From positions 135,192 to 199,191 of the forward strand of contig UQCR01000002.1 in the NCBI GenBank assembly GCA_900539655.1: 64,000 nt of DNA, written 5' to 3'. Made by a program: the position numbers and the translations under genes. Shown here in pieces: positions 50,041 through 58,950 of the stretch. The notes beneath the pieces are model-generated. The model was not told the DNA's origin and made no database searches. It saw only the letters and a program-made list of their open reading frames with translations. The DNA is from an uncultured Robinsoniella sp. (GTDB lineage: Bacteria > Bacillota > Clostridia > Lachnospirales > Lachnospiraceae). Numbering within the stretch: position 1 is the stretch's first letter; each line of letters begins with the position of its first letter.

Positions 50041-52202
50041 AAAAAATTACCATAGCAGGTATATGTATAGCTTCTGTCCTCGCAGTCGGTGCCGCCGGGT
50101 TTGGAATATTTAAGGTAGTAAAATCGGGTGGTGATCCGGTAGAGGTCATTCCGGTTTCCCAGTTTCAGGGAATGGGGATGATGGGAGACGGAAGCACATT
50201 ATATGCCAATATCGTATCTGATGTCAGCCAGGAAGTACATCTGGCATCCGATCAGATTGTGAATGAAGTATATGTAAAAGAAGGCGATAAAGTTAAAGTA
50301 GGCGATAAGCTGCTTTCTTATGATACAACCCTTATGGAACTGAACCTGGAAATGTATGAACTGGATGGAAAGACACTGGATTTAAAAATTCAGGGATCTA
50401 AAAATGACCTTGAAAAATTAAAAAAGGTAACGCCGCTTCCCAATTCATCCAAGAACAGCAAAATACCAAAACAGACTCCTGGTAGTGCCTCTGATGACGA
50501 CGATGACCCTGATGATGAAGCAAGGGCAATTCTGACCGATAATTTTGTAACGGCATCTATGAGCCAGATGCAGGGAAGCACCGGTAATACGGACAGTACC
50601 GGCAGCACAGGGGATACCAATACTCCGGATACTAAAGCAACTGAAAGCAATAGCAGCACAGATGCTCCGGAAACCAAACCGACAGACAGTTCGGAAGCGC
50701 CGACAGAGACGAACCAGCAGACGGAAGCCCCATCCACAGAGGCTCCTGCTGAGTTAAACAGTGTGATTGTAAATATTGGCTGGAATCATGGTACGAATGC
50801 ATTGACGGATTATCCATCCGGTGTAAAAGTTACTCTGATGAATGGGGATAAGCAGGCAGATGTGAGAACCTTGACAGCAGATAACAAATGGAGCACCACG
50901 TTTACCAATTTAGATCCATCGGGAACTTATACTGTTAAAGGTGAAGAAGTAGCTGAATATACGCTGGTCGCAAAAGAGAAGCCGGCAGGTACATTTACAC
51001 TGAATTACCACTATAATGAACCGGCAGATTCACCGGCTGCTACGATTAAGCCGTATGATACACTGGATTATAAGTCCGAACCCTATAAGGGTGAAGGAAC
51101 GAAGAAAAATCCATATGTATTCTTCTGTAAGGATGGAACAATTGTAAAAGGATCCTTTATAAATAAAATGCTGGGATTTGATGAAAAGGGTGAAAAGTCC
51201 ATTCGAAGCGGTTATCATGCAAAACTTGAAATCCGTGAAGCCGATTCTCTGACGGGCGGTTTCATAAAGTCCATAGGATTTGATGGAACCATCAAGGTAA
51301 CCCATGGTTATGCACCGGGAACCTCCTGGATTTTTACAAGCGATGGAATCAAGAAACAGGAAACCGATATTAACGATCCGCCTAAAGATGATGATAAGGA
51401 CGGCAACTGGTCAGATCCGGGTGATGTTGACTGGAGTGATCCGGGTGATTTTGATGAAGGTTATACAGAAGATGAACTAAAGCAGGCGATTAAGGAAAAA
51501 GAAGCGGAGATCCGTAAACTGGAACTGGATAAACGGGAATCAGACCTGAAAATCGAAAAGTCCAGAAGAGGAGTAAATGAAGCAACGGTTACGTCTACAA
51601 TCAATGGAGTAGTAAAAAGCGTAGGAGATCCCAGTGTTGGTGAAATTGACGGAAAAGCTTTCGTAGTGATTACCAGTGATGAAGGTTTGTATGTAAAAGG
51701 CGCCATCAGTGAACTGAAACTGGATACCATCAAAAAAGGCGATGTAGTCCAGGGAATGGGAAATGAAAGCGGTATCAGCTTTGCAGCAACGATTACAGAA
51801 ATTTCTCCTTATCCGGAAGATTCCAACAACTATGGATTTGGTGAGGGCAATTCAAATTCCTCATACTATCCGTTTACGGCATATATTGAATCTGCTGACG
51901 GATTGAGCAACAATGAATCGGCGCAGATCACAATCAGCGGCGGTTCAGGAAATGCGGACACTATTTATTTGTACAAGGCTTACGTACGGACTGAAAACGG
52001 ACAGAGCTATGTCTACAAGGTAGACGAAAATAAAAAGTTAAAACAGCAGTTTGTTAAGACCGGAAAAACATTATTTTCACAGTACATTGAAATTAAAGAA
52101 GGTTTAACCAACGAAGATAAAATCGCATTCCCATATGGTAAAAATGTTAAGAACGGTGCAAAAGTAAAAGATGCTGATGACACCAGTGAAATGATGTACT
52201 AG
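50037..52202 (+). CDS. Adaptor 2: membrane-fusion protein with inserted Cna_B-like domain
   Basis: 721 aa, much longer than usual for MacA-like adaptors. N-terminal anchor (about 5-28), lipoyl half-motif (VNEVYVKEGDKVKVGDKLLSY), then, where the helical hairpin should be, a Ser/Thr/Pro/Asp-rich linker (about 136-240), a Cna_B-like beta domain (about 242-328; VKVTLMNGDKQ, LTADNKWSTTFTNLDPSGTYTVKG), a further beta-rich part (about 330-450), an Asp-rich linker, a short coiled coil (about 480-525) and the returning lipoyl/barrel halves. GTG start overlaps the ATPase stop; SD AAGGAGGAGG is excellent. Followed 11 nt later by the permease. Confidence 0.85.
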   Translation: MKKITIAGICIASVLAVGAAGFGIFKVVKSGGDPVEVIPVSQFQGMGMMGDGSTLYANIVSDVSQEVHLASDQIVNEVYVKEGDKVKVGDKLLSYDTTLMELNLEMYELDGKTLDLKIQGSKNDLEKLKKVTPLPNSSKNSKIPKQTPGSASDDDDDPDDEARAILTDNFVTASMSQMQGSTGNTDSTGSTGDTNTPDTKATESNSSTDAPETKPTDSSEAPTETNQQTEAPSTEAPAELNSVIVNIGWNHGTNALTDYPSGVKVTLMNGDKQADVRTLTADNKWSTTFTNLDPSGTYTVKGEEVAEYTLVAKEKPAGTFTLNYHYNEPADSPAATIKPYDTLDYKSEPYKGEGTKKNPYVFFCKDGTIVKGSFINKMLGFDEKGEKSIRSGYHAKLEIREADSLTGGFIKSIGFDGTIKVTHGYAPGTSWIFTSDGIKKQETDINDPPKDDDKDGNWSDPGDVDWSDPGDFDEGYTEDELKQAIKEKEAEIRKLELDKRESDLKIEKSRRGVNEATVTSTINGVVKSVGDPSVGEIDGKAFVVITSDEGLYVKGAISELKLDTIKKGDVVQGMGNESGISFAATITEISPYPEDSNNYGFGEGNSNSSYYPFTAYIESADGLSNNESAQITISGGSGNADTIYLYKAYVRTENGQSYVYKVDENKKLKQQFVKTGKTLFSQYIEIKEGLTNEDKIAFPYGKNVKNGAKVKDADDTSEMMY

Positions 52203-52213
52203 GAGGTGGAACA

Positions 52214-53473
52214 GTGTTAGAGAATATACGATTGTCCTTTCAGGGCATTTGGTCACATAAGATGAGGTCATTTTTAACCATGCTGGGTATCATCATAGGT
52301 ATCGCCTCTATTATATCCATTGTTTCCACAATCCAGGGAACCAATGAACAGATTAAGAAGAACCTGATCGGTGGAGGCAACAACACCGTAACAGTGAGCC
52401 TTAGCCAGGGTGACTGGGATGATTATTCCCTGTCAGATTACGACTCCCTGCCTAAGGGAGTGCCGGTAATCTCAGAAGAGACAAAGAAAGAAATCAGCGA
52501 TATCAGCGGTGTTGAGAAAGTATCATTATATACACGAAGAGCGTATGCAGATGGAATTTACCATCAGAATACCAGCCTGGATGGCGGCGGAGTATACGGA
52601 GTGGATCTGGATTACTTTGCCACCTGCGGCTACATAATGAAGACCGGACGTCCATTTTTACAAGAAGATTACAAGGATTTCCGTAAAGTAGCAATCTTGG
52701 ATGAGTCTGCGGCTACGAGCCTGTTCCAGGATGAAGATCCCCTTGGACAAACCATAGAAATAAAAGGCGAGCCATTTACCGTAATAGGCGTTGTGGTGAA
52801 AAGTGATCAGTTTGAGCCTGTTATTAATTCTATGGAAGATTATTCCAACTATAAAGGGAATGAAGCAAGCGGTATTGTTTATTTGACCACTTCAGCATGG
52901 TGTATCCCATATCAGTATGATGAGCCGCAGAATATCGTTATGAAAGCAGAGAGTACAGATGATATGAGCACCATTGGTAAGAAGTGTGCAGACATCGTAA
53001 ATGCATCCGTTACAAATACTGATAATATTAAATACAAAGCTTCTGATGTATTGCAGATCGCGAAGGAAAAAGAAGAGCTGAGCGCAGCTACAAACAATCA
53101 GCTTTTGTGGATTGCAAGTATCTCCCTTCTGGTAGGAGGTATCGGAGTTATGAATATTATGTTAGTATCGGTTACGGAACGAACCAGCGAAATCGGTTTG
53201 AAGAAAGCGATTGGCGCTAAGAAAAAGAGCATTTTAGGACAGTTCCTTACCGAGGCGGCGGTGTTGACCAGCCTTGGAGGTATTATCGGCGTTATAGCTG
53301 GAATTATCCTTGCCCAGGCGATCTCCAAAATATCGCAGATTCCGGTGGCAATCAGCGTTCCGGCAATTATCGGTTCTGTTATCTTCTCCATGCTGATCGG
53401 AATTATCTTTGGTTTGCTTCCGTCTGTTAAGGCAGCGAAGCTGAATCCGATTGATGCACTGCGCCATGAATAA
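52214..53473 (+). CDS. MacB/FtsX-type ABC exporter permease
   Basis: 419 aa. TM1 (about 20-42), a large extracytoplasmic MacB core domain (about 45-285), and three C-terminal TMs with the family blocks GGIGVMNIMLVSVTERTSEIG, and GLLPSVKAAKLNPIDALRHE at the end. Start is GTG at 52214 after AGGAGGTGG, which overlaps the stop of adaptor 2. Two-component permease and ATPase plus two adaptors suggest export of a peptide, antibiotic or lipid-like substrate across a single membrane. Ends the operon, with a terminator. Confidence 0.93.
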   Translation: MLENIRLSFQGIWSHKMRSFLTMLGIIIGIASIISIVSTIQGTNEQIKKNLIGGGNNTVTVSLSQGDWDDYSLSDYDSLPKGVPVISEETKKEISDISGVEKVSLYTRRAYADGIYHQNTSLDGGGVYGVDLDYFATCGYIMKTGRPFLQEDYKDFRKVAILDESAATSLFQDEDPLGQTIEIKGEPFTVIGVVVKSDQFEPVINSMEDYSNYKGNEASGIVYLTTSAWCIPYQYDEPQNIVMKAESTDDMSTIGKKCADIVNASVTNTDNIKYKASDVLQIAKEKEELSAATNNQLLWIASISLLVGGIGVMNIMLVSVTERTSEIGLKKAIGAKKKSILGQFLTEAAVLTSLGGIIGVIAGIILAQAISKISQIPVAISVPAIIGSVIFSMLIGIIFGLLPSVKAAKLNPIDALRHE

Positions 53474-53506
53474 GTTTTTATAAAGAGAAGTAAAAGAATT
53501 CAGATC

Positions 53507-53562
53507 TCCCTAAAGCAGTTCCTGCATATGTGAATGGCATAGCTGCTTTGGAGGGATTTTTT
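53507..53562 (+). terminator. Terminator after the exporter operon
   Basis: TCCCTAAAGCAG pairs with CTGCTTTGGAGGGA (two-base bulge), followed by six T residues. Confidence 0.8.
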
Positions 53563-53632
53563 GTTTTTGCAACAGCAAAATTTGAAAAGATATAGCATAT
53601 TACAAAATAATTCTAAATATTCAAAAAAGTCC

Positions 53633-53662
53633 TTGCTTTTCATTGCCATAATATGCTATACT
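53633..53662 (+). promoter_or_regulatory. Promoter for rpsB-tsf
   Basis: TTGCTT (53633-53638), 18-nt spacer, TATACT (53657-53662). The leader can form a long-range stem CGTGCA (53684-53689) / TGCACG (53739-53744), a possible autoregulatory site for S2. Confidence 0.65.
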
Positions 53663-53774
53663 ACATAGGCAAAAAATAACACACGTGCATGGATTCCGAA
53701 GACGGTGCCGAATGTCCGGTTTTGGAGGAAGAGTGAAGTGCACGGAGGAATTTAACCAAAAAGGAGAAAAAAAC

Positions 53775-54518
53775 ATGAGCGTAATTTCAATGAAACAGTT
53801 ACTCGAAGCAGGTGTACATTTTGGACATCAGACAAGAAGATGGAACCCTAAAATGGCTCCGTACATTTACACAGAAAGAAACGGCATCTATATCATCGAC
53901 TTACAGAAATCTGTAGGTATGGTTGATACAGCATACAAGGCAGTTTCTGACATCGCAGCAGAAGGCGGAACAATCTTATTCGTAGGAACAAAGAAACAGG
54001 CTCAGGACGCTGTTAAGAGCGAAGCTGAACGTTGCAACATGTATTTTGTAAATGAAAGATGGTTAGGCGGTATGCTTACAAACTTCAAAACCATCCAGAG
54101 CAGAATTAACCGTTTAAAAGAAATCGAAACTATGCAGGAAGATGGAACATTTGATGTTCTTCCTAAAAAAGAAGTAATCGCATTAAAGAAAGAATTAGAT
54201 AAATTACAGAAAAATCTGGGCGGAATCAAAGATATGAAGAAGATCCCGGATGCAATCTTCGTAGTAGATCCTAAGAAAGAAAGAATCTGTGTACAGGAAG
54301 CTCATACACTGGGAATTCCGTTAATTGGTATTGCAGATACAAACTGTGATCCGGAAGAATTGGATTTCGTTATTCCAGGTAATGACGATGCAATCAGAGC
54401 TGTAAAATTAATCGTTTCTAAAATGGCAGATGCTGTTATCGAAGCAAACCAGGGAGCAGAAGCAGATGTTGCTGAAGAATTCATGGATGCAGAAGCAGAG
54501 ACAGAAGTAGAAGCATAA
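53775..54518 (+). CDS. rpsB: Ribosomal protein S2 (uS2)
   Basis: 247 aa 30S protein. Standard N-terminus (ISMKQLLEAGVHFGHQTRRWNPKM), GTKKQAQDAV and the RWLGGMLTNF stretch. ATG at 53775 follows AAAAGGAGAA; an in-frame ATG at 53685 lacks a ribosome site and would add about 30 residues. Ends in an acidic tail (ETEVEA). Co-operonic with tsf, with an attenuator between. Confidence 0.97.
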   Translation: MSVISMKQLLEAGVHFGHQTRRWNPKMAPYIYTERNGIYIIDLQKSVGMVDTAYKAVSDIAAEGGTILFVGTKKQAQDAVKSEAERCNMYFVNERWLGGMLTNFKTIQSRINRLKEIETMQEDGTFDVLPKKEVIALKKELDKLQKNLGGIKDMKKIPDAIFVVDPKKERICVQEAHTLGIPLIGIADTNCDPEELDFVIPGNDDAIRAVKLIVSKMADAVIEANQGAEADVAEEFMDAEAETEVEA

Positions 54519-54544
54519 GAGCGATATTGATAGAAAACGGGGAA

Positions 54545-54572
54545 TGCGCACTAATTTAGTGCGCACTTTCTT
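54545..54572 (+). terminator. Attenuator between rpsB and tsf
   Basis: Perfect 9-bp stem TGCGCACTA / TAGTGCGCA with a 3-nt loop, then CTTTCTT. A similar stem separates these genes in other bacteria. Confidence 0.75.
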
Positions 54573-54690
54573 AAGTAAAGTAGAAATTTAAGATAGAAAC
54601 TAATGTAATTATGCAGTTATTTTCAAGAGAATTGAATATTAACGCAAATGATAGTTACAATATAAATACAAATTCAGGAGGAACAATAAA

Positions 54691-55623
54691 ATGGCTATTA
54701 CCGCAGGAATGGTAAAAGAATTAAGAGAAACGACAGGCGCTGGTATGATGGATTGTAAAAAAGCGCTTACAGCAACTGAAGGCGATATGGACAAAGCTGT
54801 TGAGTTCTTAAGAGAAAAAGGACTTGCTACTGCTCAGAAAAAAGCAGGAAGAATCGCAGCAGAAGGTCTTTGTAAAGTTCTTGTATCTGATGATGATAAG
54901 AAAGCAGTTGTAGTTGAAGTTAATGCAGAGACAGACTTCGTGGCAAAGAATGAAAAATTCCAGGCTTATGTTGCAGAAGTTGCTGCTCAGGCTATGGAAA
55001 CAAATGCTGCAGATATCGAAGCATTCATGGAAGAACCTTGGAAAGCAGATACTACAAAGACAGTAAAAGAAGAATTAGCAGGACAGATCGCAGTAATCGG
55101 CGAAAACATGAACATCAGAAGATTCAAGCAGGTTACAGAAGAAAACGGATTCGTTGCATCTTACACACATATGGGTGGAAAGATCGGCGTTTTAGTAGAC
55201 GTTGAAACAGATGTTGTAAATGATGACATCAAAGAGATGGCTAAAAACGTAGCTATGCAGGCTGCAGCTTTAAAACCTATTTATACATGCAGAGATGAAG
55301 TAGATCAGGAATACATCGAAAAAGAAAAAGAAATTTTATCCGTTCAGGCTAAAAATGAAAAACCAGATGCAAATGACAAGATCATTAGCGGAATGGTAAT
55401 GGGACGTATCAACAAAGAATTAAAAGAAATCTGCTTATTAGACCAGATCTATGTAAAAGCAGAAGACGGAAAACAGAACGTAAAAGCTTATGTTGATTCT
55501 GTTGCAAAAGCAAACAACGCTAAAATTGCAATTAAGAGCTTCGTTCGTTTCGAAACCGGTGAAGGTATCGAAAAGAAACAGGAAGATTTTGCTGCTGAAG
55601 TTGCTAAGCAGATGGGACAGTAA
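54691..55623 (+). CDS. tsf: Elongation factor Ts
   Basis: 310 aa nucleotide-exchange factor for EF-Tu. N-terminal UBA-like domain ITAGMVKELRETTGAGMMDCKKAL, conserved TDFVAKN (core interaction), then the repeated core domains and the C-terminal FVRFETGEGIEKK. SD CAGGAGGAA. Downstream of rpsB beyond an attenuator; own terminator. Confidence 0.97.
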   Translation: MAITAGMVKELRETTGAGMMDCKKALTATEGDMDKAVEFLREKGLATAQKKAGRIAAEGLCKVLVSDDDKKAVVVEVNAETDFVAKNEKFQAYVAEVAAQAMETNAADIEAFMEEPWKADTTKTVKEELAGQIAVIGENMNIRRFKQVTEENGFVASYTHMGGKIGVLVDVETDVVNDDIKEMAKNVAMQAAALKPIYTCRDEVDQEYIEKEKEILSVQAKNEKPDANDKIISGMVMGRINKELKEICLLDQIYVKAEDGKQNVKAYVDSVAKANNAKIAIKSFVRFETGEGIEKKQEDFAAEVAKQMGQ

Positions 55624-55650
55624 TTTTAAATTCCATAATGTAATTTATTT

Positions 55651-55690
55651 CCCCGGTAGCCCATATTTATGGGTAAACCGGGGATTTTTT
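55651..55690 (+). terminator. Terminator after tsf
   Basis: CCCCGGT (55651-55657) pairs with ACCGGGG (55677-55683), inner CCCATA / ATGGG, then six T residues. Confidence 0.9.
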
Positions 55691-55788
55691 GCTTAAAATA
55701 AAAAATCATAAATTAATTGGTGCCTGAACATTCCCGATAAAAATACATATAATAAACAACAAATAAGGCAGATTGAAAGGTAAAATAT

Positions 55789-56535
55789 ATGTACCAATGT
55801 CCACCGGGAAGTTACCCGTATAGAGTAAAATCAGGGGATTCTTTATGGCGTATAGCCCAACGCTTTCATACAACCGTAAAAGAGATTGCAGTGGCAAATC
55901 CTGCACTTGATGTAAATAAAATATACAGAGGTCAGATCATCTGTATACCAAATCATAATTCTCAAATACCGATGCAGCACAATTCAAAATGTAACGGAAC
56001 AAAAAAACAGGCGCTGCATGATCAAATGCGTTTATTGTGGGAGCAGCACATATACTGGACCCGTATGGTAATTCTCAGCATCGTTTTCGGACTACCTGAT
56101 GAAAAATATGTTACCAAGCGGCTTCTTCGTAATCCAACGGATTTTAAGGAAGCGCTTAAGGTTTTTTATAATGATGATATTGCAGAAAAGTTTGAGGAGT
56201 TATTTACAAATCATCTGGTAATTGCGGCAGAACTTGTAAAAGCAGCAAAGTCAGGTGACCATACTGCCGCAGCTGATGCAGAAAACCGCTGGTATGCTAA
56301 TGCAGATCAGATCGCAGGATTTCTGGGCAGTATTAACCCTTATTGGCACGCCCAGGAATGGCAGGAAATGCTTTATGACCATCTGGCAATGACAAAATCA
56401 GAAGCGGTCTATATCATAGATGGAAAATACGAAGACAGCATCATTATTTTTGAAAAAATAGAAAAGGAAGCACTGATGATGGCGGACGTAATGTCACAGG
56501 GACTTACCAAACAGTTCCCCTGTCATTTTGCATAA
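55789..56535 (+). CDS. LysM domain protein with helical bundle domain
   Basis: 248 aa. One LysM domain at residues about 10-55 (YRVKSGDSLWRIAQRF; NPALDVNKIYRGQIICIP) that binds peptidoglycan or chitin-type sugars, then an all-helical domain (about 75-248) with repeated EQHIYWTRM, HLVIAAEL and NRWYANADQIAGFLGSINP. Similar helical domains occur in Bacillus-group proteins without known function. There is no signal peptide, so export is uncertain; spore-associated proteins of this layout lack one too (inference). SD is GAAAGG. Confidence 0.8.
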   Translation: MYQCPPGSYPYRVKSGDSLWRIAQRFHTTVKEIAVANPALDVNKIYRGQIICIPNHNSQIPMQHNSKCNGTKKQALHDQMRLLWEQHIYWTRMVILSIVFGLPDEKYVTKRLLRNPTDFKEALKVFYNDDIAEKFEELFTNHLVIAAELVKAAKSGDHTAAADAENRWYANADQIAGFLGSINPYWHAQEWQEMLYDHLAMTKSEAVYIIDGKYEDSIIIFEKIEKEALMMADVMSQGLTKQFPCHFA

Positions 56536-56548
56536 CAGGTAAACCTTT

Positions 56549-56588
56549 AAAATCTCCGGAATTCCTGGATTGGAATTACGGAGATTTT
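56549..56588. terminator. Terminator after the LysM gene
   Basis: AAAATCTCCG (56549-56558) pairs with CGGAGATTTT (56579-56588), inner GAATTCC / GGAATT. Nearly perfect and works on both strands. Confidence 0.85.
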
Positions 56589-56657
56589 ATATTGAATATA
56601 TTTATTTTTGCCGAAACAAAGGTACGGTTTCAACCACAAATTTAACGATTCATTTTA

Positions 56658-56704
56658 GATATAATTTTCAAAGGATATAATTTTCAAATAGATAATTTTC
56701 AAAT
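56658..56704 (+). repeat. 16-nt tandem repeat upstream of the MerR promoter
   Basis: GATATAATTTTCAAAG (56658-56673), GATATAATTTTCAAAT (56674-56689) and a 15-nt variant (56690-56704). It directly precedes the -35, so it could act as an UP element or binding array. Confidence 0.85.
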
Positions 56705-56709
56705 ATATC

Positions 56710-56740
56710 TTGACTTTCACGGTACGTGATAGTGTATGAT
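56710..56740 (+). promoter_or_regulatory. MerR-type promoter with 19-bp spacer and dyad operator
   Basis: TTGACT (56710-56715), 19-nt spacer, TATGAT (56735-56740). The spacer contains the perfect dyad TCACG-GTA-CGTGA (56717-56729). Stretched spacers with a central dyad are the hallmark of promoters that MerR-family activators untwist. Confidence 0.85.
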
Positions 56741-56820
56741 AAAATCAAAGAATAGAACAGAGATATTCGCCGGCAGATTTTTGTATACTATTTCTTAATT
56801 ATTTCCAGGAGTTGATAACA

Positions 56821-57696
56821 ATGAGAACGATAAGCCAGATTGCCAAATTAACAGGTGTGAGTATACGCACTTTGCAGTATTATGATGAAATTGGACTTTT
56901 AAAGCCTAGCGAAGTTACATTATCCGGTTACCGGTTATATGATGACGATGCTTTAGAGCGGTTACAGCAAATTTTATTTTTTAAAGAGATGGATTTCAAA
57001 TTAAGGGAAATCAAAGAATTTGTAGAGGAACCAGGCTTTGATAAAATTCAAGCTTATAAGAAACAAAAGAAATTACTCTGTTTGAAACGCAGCAGGCTGG
57101 ACAAACTGATAGGACTTTTGGAGAAACTGGAGAAAGGGGAACAATGTATGAGTTTTAAAGAATTTGATCTGAGTGAATATATCGGAGCATTAGAGCAGTT
57201 CAAAAAAGAAAAGACAGAAGAGGTTATTAAATACTGGGGCAGTGTGGATAAGTTTAATGAATTTATCCAAAAGGTGAAAGATGACCAGGAAACCTTACTC
57301 CCAATTGCGGTTAAACAATTTGGCAGTGTTGAAAAATACACGGAGGCTATGAAATACAATTTAGAGCATTTTCAGGAATTAATGGAGCAGATAGAAGAAA
57401 TTGGTGAACAGAAAGATGATATCCTGAAAAAAAATGATGATTTGTATTTGAGGCTGACGTCGGATTTGACAAGAGATACCACTTCAAAAGAAATTCAGGA
57501 TATCATTCAAGAGATGATGGATCTGACAGAGGAGACGAGTATCGGCATCGATATGGGAACAGGATACTGGGATATGGTGATTGAAAGCTATGCCGGGGAA
57601 ACCGGCAGAAAAGTCATGGATGAAAAATATGGTGCCGGAGCATCTGAATTTATCGCAAAGGCGCTGCATTATTATATTCATAAGCAGGAATTATAA
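56821..57696 (+). CDS. MerR-family regulator with TipAS domain
   Basis: 291 aa. N-terminal winged helix (IAKLTGVSIRTLQYYDEIGLLKPS, residues about 5-75), a dimerisation coiled coil (about 80-115), then a TipAS-like C-terminal domain (about 140-290) ending with GYWDMVIESYAGETG and ALHYYIHKQ. TipAL-type regulators bind thiopeptide-like antibiotics and activate their own promoter, matching the stretched promoter just upstream. ATG at 56821 follows CAGGAGTTG. No obvious target gene other than itself; the next gene is separated by a terminator. Confidence 0.92.
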   Translation: MRTISQIAKLTGVSIRTLQYYDEIGLLKPSEVTLSGYRLYDDDALERLQQILFFKEMDFKLREIKEFVEEPGFDKIQAYKKQKKLLCLKRSRLDKLIGLLEKLEKGEQCMSFKEFDLSEYIGALEQFKKEKTEEVIKYWGSVDKFNEFIQKVKDDQETLLPIAVKQFGSVEKYTEAMKYNLEHFQELMEQIEEIGEQKDDILKKNDDLYLRLTSDLTRDTTSKEIQDIIQEMMDLTEETSIGIDMGTGYWDMVIESYAGETGRKVMDEKYGAGASEFIAKALHYYIHKQEL

Positions 57697-57705
57697 GTTT
57701 GATAT

Positions 57706-57737
57706 GGGGGATATGCTTTTGGGCATATTCCCTTTTT
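57706..57737 (+). terminator. Terminator after the MerR gene
   Basis: GGGGGATATGC pairs with GCATATTCCC (57723-57732), then five T residues. Confidence 0.85.
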
Positions 57738-57788
57738 CAGTACGGTCAGGCATATCGAAAAAAGAAAAAACAGAAACCATAGGGTATA

Positions 57789-57850
57789 CAAAACAAGGAA
57801 GGAACAAAACAAGGAACGAACAAAACAGAGAACAAAACAGAGAATAAAAC
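57789..57850 (+). repeat. 12-16-nt purine-rich tandem repeat
   Basis: Units AAAACAAGGAAGGAAC, AAAACAAGGAACGAAC, AAAACAGAGAAC, AAAACAGAGAAT in sequence, ending AAAACG. Similar in style to the arrays at 5809, 28196 and 28518. The remaining gap to 58006 has no gene. Confidence 0.85.
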
Positions 57851-58006
57851 GATCTATACAATATCCTCGGTAATCTGATATAATAAAATCTACTGTTGGA
57901 GAAGGCCGATGTTTGGAGAAGAATGATAAATTGTGTATTTCAGAAACTTCACCGGCAGTGTTATGAAGATACCGGATTTACAAAAGGGAAGGATTCTTAG
58001 ATCAAT

Positions 58007-58882
58007 ATGGAGTTTCATAAAATATACAAACCGTTGACGGCAACGCCTTTTAAGCAAGATGAAACATACATGGAGCTTGAGCCATGTGAAGCATTAAAAC
58101 CTTATATCAGGTGCTTTTGGGGGACGGCCAGTCCGATTATACGGCCTGAATGCAGGGAGTCTGTAACAAGCGTTATAACACCAGATACCTGTATGGATAT
58201 TATGTTTGACATTGACTATACCAACAACAGGATTACGAATGATTTTTCCGGGATTAATATCAATTCCTTTCAGATTCATTCATTGACTGGAAAAGAGAGA
58301 CAAGTATCTACCTTTGCAATTCGTTTTTACGCCTGGGCAGTTATTTTATTTTCCGAGGAATCCATGGCGGATGCTAAAAACATGTATTGTGATGTGGGAT
58401 ACTACTTTCCCCAATTGAAGAAATTACTGGAAGAAAGGCTGTTTACCATGAATAGCCTGATGGAGCGAAAAGCCATTGCGGAAAAATATCTACTGGAACA
58501 TTTTCATCCGGAGCGAATGAATCATGTCGTAACAGATGCACTATATGAGATTTTACGAAATAAAGGAAATATAAGGACATTACAGCTCGCCAGAGATGTG
58601 CATATCAGCACCAGGCAGTTAGAGAGGCTGTTTAAAGAGAATATCGGAATTTCGCCCAAACAACTATCTTCCGTAATCCGATACCAATATTTGTGGAATG
58701 ATATAGCAGGAAGTGTAGGGCGTGTGAGATTTGATGTGTTAGATGCCGTGTTAAAATATCAATATACGGATCAGGCTCATCTGCTCCATGATTTTAAGCG
58801 TTTTCATTCTATGTCCATTCAGGAGGCAAAGGAGCTGGCATATAAAAATGTCGCTTTTTTACAAGAAACGAAGGAGGCCTGA
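58007..58882 (+). CDS. AraC-family transcriptional regulator
   Basis: 291 aa. N-terminal domain (about 10-160) of the DUF6597 type common in GyrI/AraC-like regulators (MELEPCEALKPYIRCFWGT; VITPDTCMDIMFDIDY), C-terminal HTH (about 195-285: LQLARDVHISTRQLERLFKENIG; TDQAHLLHDFKRFHSMS). Start ATG has weak SD AAGGGAAGG. Followed 68 nt later by the toroid protein, which may be co-transcribed. Ligand unknown. Confidence 0.9.
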   Translation: MEFHKIYKPLTATPFKQDETYMELEPCEALKPYIRCFWGTASPIIRPECRESVTSVITPDTCMDIMFDIDYTNNRITNDFSGININSFQIHSLTGKERQVSTFAIRFYAWAVILFSEESMADAKNMYCDVGYYFPQLKKLLEERLFTMNSLMERKAIAEKYLLEHFHPERMNHVVTDALYEILRNKGNIRTLQLARDVHISTRQLERLFKENIGISPKQLSSVIRYQYLWNDIAGSVGRVRFDVLDAVLKYQYTDQAHLLHDFKRFHSMSIQEAKELAYKNVAFLQETKEA

Positions 58883-58950
58883 AAGTATAATGGAATGGAT
58901 AGCAGTTTAATATAGTAATTTTATTCCATTACAGAATTTGGAGGGCAATC

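Noticed and set aside
57581..57847. 88-codon ORF reading through the repeat array
   Set aside because: Its first half lies in another frame of the MerR gene and the rest is simple repeat and a terminator; no ribosome site.
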